DNA of 64,000 nt from Homalodisca vitripennis (lineage: Eukaryota > Arthropoda > Insecta > Hemiptera > Cicadellidae). The position numbers and the translations under genes are program-made. Below, piece after piece: positions 47,048-56,625 of this stretch (positions within the stretch are counted from its first letter, which is position 1; every line of letters begins with the position of its first letter). Under the pieces are notes generated by a model that searched no databases, was not told where the DNA came from, and saw only the letters and a program-made list of their open reading frames with translations. Location of the stretch: assembly GCF_021130785.1 (NCBI RefSeq), contig NC_060207.1:103838001-103902000 (forward strand), in the 5' to 3' direction.

Positions 47048-47110
47048 ACTTTAAACGACACGTTCCCAGACCACACATTCCTTATGAATGGGTTAATTAT
47101 GGGCATTAAG
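47048..47110 (+). CDS. MFSD14: MFSD14-like transporter, coding exon 3
   Basis: 21 codons between acceptor ttttttcag and donor AAG|GTGAGT. Encodes TLNDTFPDHTFLMNGLIMGI and K; the TFPxHTFLMNGL motif follows the first helix in MFSD14 proteins. The next expected segment (GLLSFLSAPLIGALSD-like) was not found up to 64000, so intron 3 is longer than 16.9 kb and the gene continues outside the window. Confidence 0.92.
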
Positions 47111-48599
47111 GTGAGTTTTTGTGTGATTTTATTATAAATAGTTTTGACATCATGATGAGAAAATATTTCAAAGGAAGAAAGACTAATTAATCAGGATAAA
47201 CTTATATTTTTATGATTGCAGTAACTGTCCAATATAACTAAGTTTCTTTAATTATAGATTAAAATGATCAAACTAAACAATCATAAACTAATAGTTGTAG
47301 TTATTATATATTAATACTTGTAGTTATACAACTACTAACAATTTAAATTTACAGTCTCTGCTTTGGTAGCTGAGTGATAAGCATCTAAATTTATCAACCC
47401 AGGGACTGGGGTCCTAATTTCAGTTTAAATAAGACATTTTCACATACTAATGAATAATTATCAAGCCTTGCCTGGAGTAATGTGATAAAAAAATCCAGAA
47501 TAGAATTTAAGTTCATCTATAAAAAAAGTAGAAAAAAGGCTGTATTAATTTAATCAATAACAAATAGGTTTAATTGATATAAACAGTTGTATGTTTAAAC
47601 CTTTGAGTCTCATGTGCACCAGCATGTCCCATTGTTATGCATTGACTGGCTAGTGGTCCTTTCCTCCTTCGGCATGTTCTGATACAGTTGATCAATAAAT
47701 CGTAGATTTAATGCTTTATGGAGCATTAGAATGTATTACACTCTGAATTGTTCATGAACAGTTTAACATTTCCATTGTGTAATTGGTTTATTCTGTCAAG
47801 AAAACACAACTGATTCAATTGCATGGTGGGACACTCTCATCTGCAATATGCTCGGTTACAGCTATTACATGCAGTTTAGGGTGAGCGCAATCCTTGCTTG
47901 TGACTGACAAACACAACTAATTGAATTGTACGGTGGGACACTCATCTCCAATACGCTCGGTTACAGCTACTGTCTACTATTTACAGTTTGGGGCAAGTGC
48001 AATCCTTGCTTGTGACTGACAAATACAACTAATTCAGTTGTAGGGTGGGACTCTCTCATCTCCATTACGCTTGGTTACAACTGGTTTCTACTACTTGCAG
48101 TTAGGGGCAAACGCAATCCTTGCTTGTGACTGACAAACACAACTAATTCAGTTGTAGGGTGGGACTCTCTCATCTCCATTACGCTTGGTTACAACTGTTG
48201 TCTACTACTCGCAGTTAGGGACAAACGCAATCCTTGCTTGTGACTGACAAACACAACTAATTCAGTTGTAGGGTGGGACTCTCATCTCCATTACGCTTGG
48301 TTACAACTGTTGTCTACTACTTGCAGTTAAGCTGCGTTCCCACGGGGCAAAAATACGAAATCGTGCCACTCTTTCGTACTCACTATCGTGGCTCACGACT
48401 GGTGTAGGGGTAGGCAGCGAACCAGTTGAGTGTCGTGGGCCGTTCACACACAGTCACATTCACGATTCAGAATATTATCAGAATATTGTTAAGAAAAACC
48501 TTGCGAAGCCGACCGCGATGTACGAGCTCCTAGCTGAAAGTTGCGCAGTTTTGTGTTCAACCTTCAGTGCTATTTTAGGTGAAAGATTAAAGTTACATG

Positions 48600-48990
48600 G
48601 ACAGATAAGAAAACGGAAGAAAAGGCGTTATTGGGTGAGGAAGTGGATACTGAAAAGAAGTTCGGAGGTTTCAAAATGTTGTTGTCCATGAGCTAAGGAG
48701 TAATCACCATGAAGATTTTAAAAACTTGTTACGATGTCAGTTACGAAAAACAGTTCGATTATCTCCTGGAACGAGTAACTAAACATATTTTAAAATCAGA
48801 CACCAACATGAGGCAAGCTCTGAGTCCTAAAATAAAACTGCAAGTTATGCTACGCTACTTAGCTACTGGGAACTCTTTCAAAAGTTTGGAATATTTGTTT
48901 CGTGTACCAAAAAATGCAATAAGCACATTTATACCAGAAACATGCAAGGCTATCATCAAAGAACTCGAAGAATTCATAAAAGTAAGTTTA
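48600..48990 (+). pseudogene. PIF/Harbinger transposase, N-terminal fragment
   Basis: The frame from ATG 48709 gives LSPKIKLQVMLRYLATGNSF and KSLEYLFRVPKNAISTFIPE, the helix-turn-helix start of Harbinger (HARBI1-type) transposases. Just upstream, other frames give KRRYWVRKWILKR and SNHHEDFKNLLR, the expected preceding part, so at least one frameshift separates them. A strong donor (AAAA|GTAAGT at 48981/48982) suggests an intron; the DDE catalytic exon is deleted. Confidence 0.75.
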
Positions 48991-49139
48991 ATTGATGTTA
49001 ATAATTACAATAGTTATATTAACCTACATACTCATGTTAATATTTAGTTAGCAACTCAACAATAACCATGTTCTTATTAATGATTACAAAAATTCGTATG
49101 TGAAATCATCAGAATAGTCACTTGCGCCACCAAGGGATG

Positions 49140-49796
49140 TGTTGTCATTCGATAGTTAGTAGGATGAGGGTGGTCGACTCCAGGTATTTGGTGGTGGGCA
49201 CATTGCTTGTGTTATGAGACGAGCTATTTGGTCTTGCAGTCTCATTGCAGTTGGTGGTCCTAGGTTCCGCAGCATAGATGCCACATATTTCCCAAAATAG
49301 TCATAGCAGTCTTCTTTTGGAATTTGAGCAGCACAAGTTGAAGTTTCATCCAATTTTTGTATTTTGTTTTACACAATGGATCGGATTTTTACAACTACAA
49401 GAAAAGTTTCAGCATTGTACTACTGGCGGTAGCAGAAACCAATTACAATTTTCTATATCTTGACTTGGGTGCAAAAGGAAGAGGTTCTGATGGTGGCAAT
49501 TGTTCTCGAACCAAATGACCTGCGGTACGTATACATCGTCAGTTCCACTTCCAGATCTTTCAGTGTCAGCTATTTTCTTCAGCTCTGACAGTATGAACTT
49601 CTAAGATTCTTAAATTTAGTAATAACCTCTTTCGGTCCAAATCCGTTAATCCCATTGCTTCGCTAATTCTCTTCGCTGCGGCCAATCTTAAATCCCTGTC
49701 CTTGTAGTCTTTTCAAGTCGAATCATACAGCACTCTCTCACTAGCATACAATTGTTTCGTTGTCCTGTAACTTCACTACTCTAGGCTCAGACATCT
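49140..49796 (-). pseudogene. MADF-domain partner gene of the Harbinger element
   Basis: From ATG at about 49796 down: MSEPRVVKLQDNETIV, then across frame breaks KDYKDRDLRLAAAKRISEAM, ITKFKNLRSSYCQ...ELKKIADTERSGSGTDDVYV and PQVIWFE (MADF domain), ending with YDYFGKYVASMLRNLGPPTA and MRLQDQIARLIT, typical of the C terminus of these proteins. It would bind element ends and the transposase. Several indels make it a pseudogene. Confidence 0.75.
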
Positions 49797-50417
49797 TACC
49801 CACTAATAAATAAATCGCTCACAACTAAAAAAAACCTTCTACTAAACAGCCCACTAAATAAATACGTGTCGACTCGTCAAAATCTGGCTGGCAACTGTCG
49901 TGTTCAAGCTTCAAAATCAAACACGTTTGATATGGAGCGTGAGCGGTCGTGGACTCTCCACGCTTCCGGAGGCTACTCAGGCAAACTCACTACACATCGT
50001 TCACACGGGTCGTTTTCCACGAATGCGTGAGTCACGCCAGCGTGCCACGCCCCGTGGGAACGGGGCTTTAGGGGCAAACGCAATCCTTGCTTGTGACTGA
50101 CAAACACAACTAATTCAGTTGTAGGGTGGGACTCTCTCATCTCCATTACGCTTGGTTACAGCTGTTATCTACTCCTTGCAGTTTGGTGCAAGCACAATTT
50201 TTGGTTGTGACTGGGAAACAGTAACACATATACTTGTTTAGTGCTATACATGTTATCTGTAACAGTATTGATGGGGAAACTCCTGGCACTAAAACATTAT
50301 AACATTCTCTCTGTATAATAATATGGGCAGCACAGTGTATTAAACATTTTATTTCCTTCTCTTTATAATGACCAAAATAGTACAAAAGGAGTAGGCTATT
50401 AACTTTGTAAATGAATA

Positions 50418-50423
50418 CATCTG
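50418..50423. repeat. Polinton left target duplication (catctg)
   Basis: Six bases catctg directly before the AG end; identical to 63479-63484. Confidence 0.95.
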
Positions 50424-50587
50424 AGTAGTATACTTTGGCCGTTCCTGGGACAACGCACCCGAGACCGGTTCTGGGACAAACCGTGTGAGACCGAATCTGG
50501 GACAGGATTTTTAGAGAGCGACTAAGAGTGTGAGTACGGGTGGTCAGAACCGCGCCGCGCGAATCACCACGCATGTCCCGCCACCGC
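50424..50587. repeat. Polinton left terminal inverted repeat (164 bp)
   Basis: AGTAGTATACTTTGGCCGTT onward to ...gtcccgccaccgc. Exactly complementary to 63315-63478 by eye. Contains a triple ctgggacaa/ctgggacag motif and GC-rich CGCGCCGCGCG sequence. Confidence 0.96.
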
Positions 50588-50590
50588 CAC

Positions 50591-50790
50591 CACGCGTTGT
50601 TACTGTAAGTATGCAAGCAATCGGCACGCGCCTCGTCAGCACCGCGCCGCGCGACTGCTGAACCGTCACCACCACCGCGCCGTGTGAGACACCGCGTGTT
50701 GTTTCTATAAGTATACAAACAATCGGTATGCGCCTCGTCACTGTCCAGTCACCGCCGCGCCGCGCGAGACACCGCACCTTATAAATTACT
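50591..50790. repeat. GC-rich subterminal direct repeats, about 100 bp x 2
   Basis: Copy 1 from cacgcgttgttactgtaagt and copy 2 from accgcgtgttgtttctataa share gcaatcggcacgcgcctcgtca / acaatcggtatgcgcctcgtca-type sequence and ccgcgccg tracts. Present only at the left end, immediately upstream of the integrase; they may hold its promoter (TATAAGTATA in copy 2). Confidence 0.75.
50706..50715 (+). promoter_or_regulatory. TATAAGTATA motif upstream of integrase
   Basis: Exact 10-mer TATAAGTATA within ctataagtatacaaac, also found immediately upstream of the phospholipase-domain gene and the penton gene. Candidate promoter element of the Polinton; a weaker version (ctgtaagtatgcaag) lies 100 bp upstream. 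Confidence 0.4.
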
Positions 50791-50834
50791 AGTTTGGTAT
50801 AATGTAAGTGTATTGTGGATAGTATCAGGAATTA

Positions 50835-51674
50835 ATGAAGCAGAAAAGTCGGAAAGAAATCCTGCTTCGAGCATTAGAGGTTCATAAACCTGTGGTTAAG
50901 CGATTCCCTAAGAGAAAAATTGTAACTTTGGGTATTGATGATTTGTGGGCTGCAGACCTTGTTGTAATGATTAGGTTTTCAAAGGAAAATGATGGATTCA
51001 GATACATACTTAATGTAATTGATACGTTTTCAAAATATACGTGGTCAGAACCATTAATAACTAAAAGCTCACAAGAGGTTACTAAATCGTTTGGTAAAAT
51101 ATTAAGAAGAGCGAAATTGGTTGGTCACAAACCCCCGAACCTTCTTCACACGGATAAAGGACAAGAATTTGTTAATAAGGAATTTAGAGAGTTTTTACAC
51201 AAAAATCAAATAAAGTTATACCATACTGAAAATGAGGAAAAAAGTGCCATTATAGAGCGTTTCCATAGAACTCTCAATGAAAAAATGAAAGTGCACTTTG
51301 AAATTCAAAACTCTTTTAGATGGGTGTCACATTTACAGAAGCTTCTACGTCAATATAACAGTAAATTTCATAGCACTATAAAGATGAGCCCATCAGAAGT
51401 GAATTCAAGCAATGAACAAACTTTAAGAAACATGTACGCAAACATTGGACGATGTCTAGTATTCAGACCCAGACTTTCGGTTGGAGACCGTGTAAGAATT
51501 ACTATAAAGAAAGATTTATTTGGAAATAAATACCGCAGAAATTGGACAAGAGAAATTTTTCGGATTGTGGCTGTCAACAAAACTTGCCCTGTTACCTACA
51601 AAATCGCAGACCAGTCTGGTGAGGAAATAATAGGATCGTTTTATGAAAAAGAGTTACAAAAAACTATGTTCTAG
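50835..51674 (+). CDS. INT: Polinton integrase (rve family, DDE)
   Basis: 279 residues. Catalyses insertion of the element into host DNA, giving the 6-bp duplications. The core has LWAADLVVM (Asp41), LLHTDKGQEF (Asp107) and KSAIIERFHRTLNEKM (Glu141), the D,D,E set of retroviral-type integrases. The C-terminal part (RPRLSVGDRVRI...YRRNWTREIFRIV, then VTYKIAD) is the SH3-like fold usual in Polinton integrases. No N-terminal zinc-binding HHCC is obvious; the protein is a little shorter than many relatives, so an upstream exon or an alternative start is possible. First gene after the left TIR, followed by polB. Looks intact. Confidence 0.93.
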   Translation: MKQKSRKEILLRALEVHKPVVKRFPKRKIVTLGIDDLWAADLVVMIRFSKENDGFRYILNVIDTFSKYTWSEPLITKSSQEVTKSFGKILRRAKLVGHKPPNLLHTDKGQEFVNKEFREFLHKNQIKLYHTENEEKSAIIERFHRTLNEKMKVHFEIQNSFRWVSHLQKLLRQYNSKFHSTIKMSPSEVNSSNEQTLRNMYANIGRCLVFRPRLSVGDRVRITIKKDLFGNKYRRNWTREIFRIVAVNKTCPVTYKIADQSGEEIIGSFYEKELQKTMF

Positions 51675-51765
51675 TTTAGAGTCAAATGTATTAATAATGC
51701 TCTCATCCTTCCTTCCACTCATCCCACACACCCACCCTCTTCCTACTCCTCTTCCTATTCTCATC

Positions 51766-52185
51766 CATCCATACCTCATCCTTTTCCATCGTCAATCGCC
51801 CATACAATAAGAGAGTAGCCAGCTCTATAATAATGGCGTTTTCTCCTGCTAGCAAGCAAACAGCATTTCTCAATGCTACGGATGGTCTTCGAAGATCATC
51901 AGTCAAGAAATGTCCGAATTGTGGAGAAGAGGTTACTGCATCTAACCTATCCCGCCACCAAAAAACAAAGAAGTGCATCCATACCTCATCCTTTTCCATC
52001 GTCAATCGCCCATACAGTAAGAGAGTAGCCAGCTCTATAATAATGGCGTTTTCTCCTGCTAGCAAGCAAACAGCATTTCTCAATGCTACGGACGGTCTTC
52101 GAAGATCATCAGTCAAGAAATGTCCGAATTGTGGAGCTGAGGTTACTGCATCTAACCTATCCCGCCACCAAAAAACAAAGAAGTG
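51766..52185 (+). repeat. 210-bp tandem duplication at the start of polB
   Basis: Copies 51766-51975 and 51976-52185 differ at only a handful of bases (for example acaataag/acagtaag, gatggtc/gacggtc, gagaagagg/gagctgagg). 210 bp is 70 codons, so frame is kept; the leader before the first ATG in copy 1 is translated in copy 2 (IHTSSFSIVNRPYSKRVASS). Confidence 0.95.
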
Positions 52186-55100
52186 TATGTCAGCGTCAAA
52201 TCCACCAGCTTATGCTTCTTCCAACGGATTCAATGAAAAACCTCCTTCGATGAAACAAGTATGTTCAAGGTGTGGTGCTGAAGTCAGGAACTCCTCCATG
52301 TCCCGCCATAAAAAAACAAAGAAATGCATGTCCACGTTAGACAGACAAACTCCGGATTTTGATATGTCTATGTTGGAAAACTACGCTGATGCTGTGAGTG
52401 ACAATCAATTCCAGAACGTGATTGCTGATTTTGATATGTCTATGTTGCCAGAGTCCTATTCAAATCTCAGACCTGAAGAACAAGACGCGATTGCTGATTT
52501 TGATATGTCTATGTTGCCAGAGTCCTATTCAAATCTCAGACCTGAAGAACAAGACGCGATTGCTGATTTTGATTTGTCTATGTTAGACACTCCAGATTTC
52601 TATTCCAAAATTAGAGCTATAATTGGTCCATCTACAGCTGACGCTCCAAAGTTTGAACCACCAGTAAAAAGGATACACCCCGATTCATCGAAAATTATAT
52701 CAATACTTGGTCCACCACCATTTGAAGTTCCGGATAAGTCAGACTATTCACTGCATATACCATATAGTCCTGTATACCATTCACCACTACATATCCCAGA
52801 GAGTCCAACATACAACGTGCTTAGTCCGACCGATGTACGTGCTCAAATAAAACCCCAGAAGAAACCATGTCCAAAATGCAGTAAGGAAATAACGGTTTCC
52901 AACATGGCTCGGCACCAAAAATCTCAGAAATGTGCCAACAACCAGCATGGTATGACATATAACGAACGTCTGAAAAAGATGGAAATCAAACCAGCTCCTA
53001 AAAGTAAAATGTGTTGGATTTGTGAAACACCAATAGAGTCATCCAACTGGAACCGTCACAAACAATCGAAACGCCATATCCGTTTGTCAGCACTTCATGA
53101 AGGTCCTCGATACAGGAGTGAAATATTACCCATTACGAGACTGACACCAAGACTGCCGGCACCCACTCCAGACATCAACATGCTGGTAAAGAAATACCCA
53201 AAACGACCAAGGGAAGTCAAACAAGTACCAAAGGTCAATACAAACGATATAGCTCTTGGAGCGATGATCCGAAAACCGACTAGACCACAAAAGATTCCTA
53301 CAGGTGTGAAAAAGATTATTAGTGAGACACCGACTAGTACAATTAATAGTGAGAATTCGATTAGCCCTACCATGGAAGAGAGACAGCTTCTGTCTGAAAC
53401 AGAATCACCTTCAACACCTCATCTGGTTCCGGTACGTACTCCAGAGGAGTCGCAGACAATACTTGATGAAATATCAGAAGTCCAGTCGGCATTCACGGGA
53501 AGATTGAAAACATATGTGATTATGAACAAACGTGGGATCAAAGATCCAAAAATGTTTCTTGAGATATGCAAACCACTCGTTGTTGAAAAACTTCAGGAAG
53601 CTGTAAAAGAAAAAAATCTTAAGGTAAACATGGTTTATCATGCTGAATTCAAGAAAATAATAAACGATGTGGAGGTGATTCAAGTCATGAACTTTAAAAC
53701 GAAAAATGAAATTCTTTACTCGACAACGTCTCTGTCTGACTATTATAACTCAGCAAAACTTAAGATGTTGGTTGAGATGGAGGAGTTTGAGGCAAACGGT
53801 TCTCAATGGTCACTAAAAAGTGTGAAAGACTTGGAGATCAGAGTCAACCGATACGTTCCTTTTCACGGATCCAGCTATGTGGTTCTACCAAAACAGATTC
53901 AATCCAAAAAGGCTGTTATTAATGTAAAAAACGAAGATCAGAAATGTTTTATGTGGTCTATTCTGGCAGCTTTACATCCAGTTAAGGTTCATCCAGAAAG
54001 AATCAGCAATTACGAACCTTTCAAACGAGAGCTGCTTCATGCACTAGCAACTTGCGAATGCCCCATGAAACTTGATGATATAGCAAAGTTTGAAAGACGT
54101 AGTGGAATTTCTGTTAATGTCTATGCTTATGATGACAAGTTTGATATATTCCCGCTGAGAATAACTGATAACGAGATGGAAAAACATGTTAATCTACTGT
54201 TTATCAGAGAAAAAACAAACACTCACTACTGCTGGATCAAAGATATGTCCCGTTTGGTTAGTTCACAGATCTCACGAAATGGACATAAGATGTGGATATG
54301 CAATAGGTGTTTACAACACTTTACGAGAGAGGATTTACTCATCAAGCATAGAGAAGACTGTAACACACACGATGCTGTGAAATTGGAACTACCAGAGCCA
54401 GGAACTGTAATTAGATTTAAAGATTTCAATTGCTCAATGAGAGTGCCCTTTGTGTATTGCGCAGACTTTGAATGCTGTCTAGCACCTATTTCAACATGTC
54501 AACCGTGTAAAGTGGATTGTAATGGTAATCACCAGTCGTTCACTATTAAATATCAGAAACATAATGCCATTTCCTTCTGTATGTATGGGGTGTCAGAGGA
54601 CGGCTTTTCCAAACCACCGATTAAATACTTTGGAGACGATGCTGCACATGTATTTGTAAAATCATTGATTGAGGAGTCGATAAGGATTAATGAACTTTAC
54701 AAGAGTGAAGCAATAGTCCTCATGCAGTTGATGACAAAAGAGCAACAGGAAATGTTTGAATCTACAACTACGTGTCATATCTGTGGAAATTACCTTGGTG
54801 ATGATCGTGTTAGAGACCATAACCATTTGATGGGTTTGTTTAGAGGAGCAGCTCACAACAAGTGTAACATCAATTTCAAAAAACCTAGGTTCATTCCTGT
54901 TTTCATTCATAATTTAGCAGGTTACGACACTCACCTTTTCATTAAAGAGTTTGGTAAGTTCCAAAATCGCATATCATTGATACCCAACAACGAGGAGCGG
55001 TACATTTCCTTTACGGTCAGTGTGGAAGGTGGAATTGAACTACGATTCATCGATTCATTCAAGTTCATGTCACAAAGTCTCGATAGGTTGGCAAAGAATC

Positions 55101-56149
55101 TGACTAGATCTCAATTCAAACACATCTCAACATATTACAATGGTAAGGACCTCAATTTATTGCTACGAAAAGGAGTATACCCTTACGACTACATGGACAG
55201 TATAGAAAAATATAGTGAAACATCACTACCTAGTCAAGAAGAATTTTACAATAGACTGAATAAACAACACATAACAAATGAAGATTACAAACATGCGTGC
55301 GATGTATGGACCGCCTTTAACATTCAGAACATGAAAGAATATACAATGCTATATAACGAAACCGATGTCTTGCTGCTTGCAGATGTAATGGAAAACTTCA
55401 GGGATGTATGTCTCAATACATACAAATTAGATCCTGCATGGTATTTCACAGCACCTGGGTTGGCTTGGAACGCAGTGCTAAAAATTACAAAAGTCGAACT
55501 GTCCCTATTGACTGACATCGATATGGTACTCATGGTTGAAAAGGGTATTCGTGGTGGTATTTCACAGTGTTCTCATCGATATGCGAAGGCAAACAATCCC
55601 TACATGAAAGACTACGACAAATCGAAACCAAACAACTACCTCATGTACTTGGATGCAAACAACCTGTATGGGTGGGCAATGTCTGTAAAACTACCATATG
55701 CAAACTTTCAGTGGAGCAGTACAGACATCGATGTAATGAAAGTTAGTGACGATTCACCCACAGGCTACATATTAGAAGTTGATTTGGAATATCCTGAAGA
55801 ACTACACGACGTACACTCTGATCTACCTCTCGCTCCAGAACGTAGAGTCCCACCAGGATCGAAAATGGCAAAGCTTCTGACAACTCTCTACAGCAAAGAA
55901 AAGTATGTCGTACACTACAAAAATTTAAAGCTTTATTTGAGTCTGGGTATGAAACTAAAACATGTTCATAGAGTTCTTAGTTTCAGTCAAAGCAATTGGT
56001 TGCAGCCGTACATTAATCTGAATACCATGGAGCGTACAAAGGCGAAAAATGATTTTGAGAAAGACTTTTTCAAACTTATGAACAACTCAGTTTTTGGAAA
56101 AAACTATGGAAAATATGAGAAATCGTGTGGACATTCGTTTGGGTACTAA
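51833..56149 (+). CDS. PolB: Polinton protein-primed DNA polymerase B, main open frame (to first break)
   Basis: 1,438 residues. Copies the element from its ends using a protein primer. N-terminal extension (about 1-420): five zinc-finger-like units C-x2-C-x11-H-x5-C (27-48, 97-118, 144-165, 346-367; the fifth, 394-415, ends in His) and four DFD[ML]SML motifs (175-181, 199-205, 222-228, 245-251). Then a segment DQKCFMWSILAALHP...HYCWIKD (Cys705, His798) like the OTU-type domain common in this family; a C-x2-C...H...C finger (CNRCLQHF); exonuclease motif I DFEC (Asp878); a CHICGNYLGDDRVRDHNH endonuclease-VII-like module from 981; Exo II GYD (Asp1032); Exo III YNETD (Asp1178); polymerase motif A YLDANNLYG (Asp1274); motif B NNSVFGK (about 1417-1423). 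The frame is lost just after motif B. It starts at ATG 51833; a second in-frame start lies 210 bp later. Confidence 0.93.
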   Translation: MAFSPASKQTAFLNATDGLRRSSVKKCPNCGEEVTASNLSRHQKTKKCIHTSSFSIVNRPYSKRVASSIIMAFSPASKQTAFLNATDGLRRSSVKKCPNCGAEVTASNLSRHQKTKKCMSASNPPAYASSNGFNEKPPSMKQVCSRCGAEVRNSSMSRHKKTKKCMSTLDRQTPDFDMSMLENYADAVSDNQFQNVIADFDMSMLPESYSNLRPEEQDAIADFDMSMLPESYSNLRPEEQDAIADFDLSMLDTPDFYSKIRAIIGPSTADAPKFEPPVKRIHPDSSKIISILGPPPFEVPDKSDYSLHIPYSPVYHSPLHIPESPTYNVLSPTDVRAQIKPQKKPCPKCSKEITVSNMARHQKSQKCANNQHGMTYNERLKKMEIKPAPKSKMCWICETPIESSNWNRHKQSKRHIRLSALHEGPRYRSEILPITRLTPRLPAPTPDINMLVKKYPKRPREVKQVPKVNTNDIALGAMIRKPTRPQKIPTGVKKIISETPTSTINSENSISPTMEERQLLSETESPSTPHLVPVRTPEESQTILDEISEVQSAFTGRLKTYVIMNKRGIKDPKMFLEICKPLVVEKLQEAVKEKNLKVNMVYHAEFKKIINDVEVIQVMNFKTKNEILYSTTSLSDYYNSAKLKMLVEMEEFEANGSQWSLKSVKDLEIRVNRYVPFHGSSYVVLPKQIQSKKAVINVKNEDQKCFMWSILAALHPVKVHPERISNYEPFKRELLHALATCECPMKLDDIAKFERRSGISVNVYAYDDKFDIFPLRITDNEMEKHVNLLFIREKTNTHYCWIKDMSRLVSSQISRNGHKMWICNRCLQHFTREDLLIKHREDCNTHDAVKLELPEPGTVIRFKDFNCSMRVPFVYCADFECCLAPISTCQPCKVDCNGNHQSFTIKYQKHNAISFCMYGVSEDGFSKPPIKYFGDDAAHVFVKSLIEESIRINELYKSEAIVLMQLMTKEQQEMFESTTTCHICGNYLGDDRVRDHNHLMGLFRGAAHNKCNINFKKPRFIPVFIHNLAGYDTHLFIKEFGKFQNRISLIPNNEERYISFTVSVEGGIELRFIDSFKFMSQSLDRLAKNLTRSQFKHISTYYNGKDLNLLLRKGVYPYDYMDSIEKYSETSLPSQEEFYNRLNKQHITNEDYKHACDVWTAFNIQNMKEYTMLYNETDVLLLADVMENFRDVCLNTYKLDPAWYFTAPGLAWNAVLKITKVELSLLTDIDMVLMVEKGIRGGISQCSHRYAKANNPYMKDYDKSKPNNYLMYLDANNLYGWAMSVKLPYANFQWSSTDIDVMKVSDDSPTGYILEVDLEYPEELHDVHSDLPLAPERRVPPGSKMAKLLTTLYSKEKYVVHYKNLKLYLSLGMKLKHVHRVLSFSQSNWLQPYINLNTMERTKAKNDFEKDFFKLMNNSVFGKNYGKYEKSCGHSFGY
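52420..52575 (+). repeat. 69-bp tandem repeat coding DFDMSML units
   Basis: Two identical 69-bp units (52420-52488 and 52489-52557) plus the start of a third (from 52558). Each codes 23 residues with ADFDMSMLPESYSNLRPEEQ; the third unit begins ADFDLSML. Confidence 0.95.
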
Positions 56150-56621
56150 GTCCAAATTAGTGGAAAGATGGGTTAGCAAACCGAACTTTAAGAGTCGAAC
56201 CATCTTTACAGAAAACCTAGTTGCTGTACATTTTAGTAAGAAAAAACTTTTGTTAAATAAACCTATTTACGTAGGTATGAGTATTCTAGACATATCAAAG
56301 ACACTGATGTATGATTTCCACTACAATGTAATGAAAGAGAAGTATGGATCTAATATAAAAATGGTGTACACCGATACCGATTCCCTGATATATGACATCA
56401 AAACTAAAAACTTCTACGAAGACATGAAACATATAATTGGATTATTTGATACAAGTGACTACCCCAACCCCAACCAATATGGGCTCCCCCACGTAAACAA
56501 AAAAGTTCTGGGTAAAATGAAAGATGAACTTAATGGTCGAATCATGCGAGAATTTGTAGGACTACGATCCAAGATGTATGCGAGCAATATAGAAGACAAA
56601 CCATTACATAAAGAGGTCTAA
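56094..56621 (+). CDS. PolB: PolB continuation, second frame (motif C)
   Basis: Continues polB in the next frame after an extra A in the A6 run at 56098-56103. No separate start codon is implied. Contains the rest of the palm after motif B, a GMSILDISKTLMYDFHYN helix and motif C YTDTDS with its two metal-binding Asp, then EFVGLRSKMYA. It ends at a premature stop (taa 56619-56621). Either a real mutation or a homopolymer sequencing error. Confidence 0.88.
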   Translation: MEKTMENMRNRVDIRLGTKSKLVERWVSKPNFKSRTIFTENLVAVHFSKKKLLLNKPIYVGMSILDISKTLMYDFHYNVMKEKYGSNIKMVYTDTDSLIYDIKTKNFYEDMKHIIGLFDTSDYPNPNQYGLPHVNKKVLGKMKDELNGRIMREFVGLRSKMYASNIEDKPLHKEV

Positions 56622-56625
56622 GGGC

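Larger units (their letters stand above)
48330..50067 (+). mobile_element. PIF/Harbinger element, internally deleted
   Basis: 1,738 bp. The target duplication TTA (48327-48329 and 50068-50070) interrupts a satellite monomer exactly, so the empty site can be read from the other monomers. Ends AGCTGCGTTCCCACGGGGC and the complement of GCCCCGTGGGAACGGGGCT. Carries the start of a Harbinger transposase on the plus strand and a MADF-type DNA-binding gene on the minus strand, the two-gene plan of the superfamily, both broken. Confidence 0.9.
47800..50215. repeat. Satellite-like array, 112-114-bp monomer
   Basis: The core gcaatccttgcttgtgactg recurs with tcc at 47891, 48003, 48117 and 48231, then again at 50083 after the Harbinger insertion, giving spacings of 112, 114 and 114 bp. 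Five to six monomers, each with ctaattcagttgtagggtgg and ccattacgcttggttacaac. The outermost monomers are more diverged. No coding capacity. Confidence 0.88.

Noticed and set aside
50146..50777. Long minus-strand open frames across the left Polinton end
   Set aside because: They cross the satellite, TSD and TIR, are rich in Arg from CG-rich repeats, and resemble no family; chance open frames in GC-rich DNA.
51703..52116. Minus-strand frame over the polB start
   Set aside because: Mirror of the 210-bp duplication in the real gene on the plus strand.
53474..53683. Hydrophobic minus-strand frame inside polB
   Set aside because: Shadow frame opposite a strong coding region.
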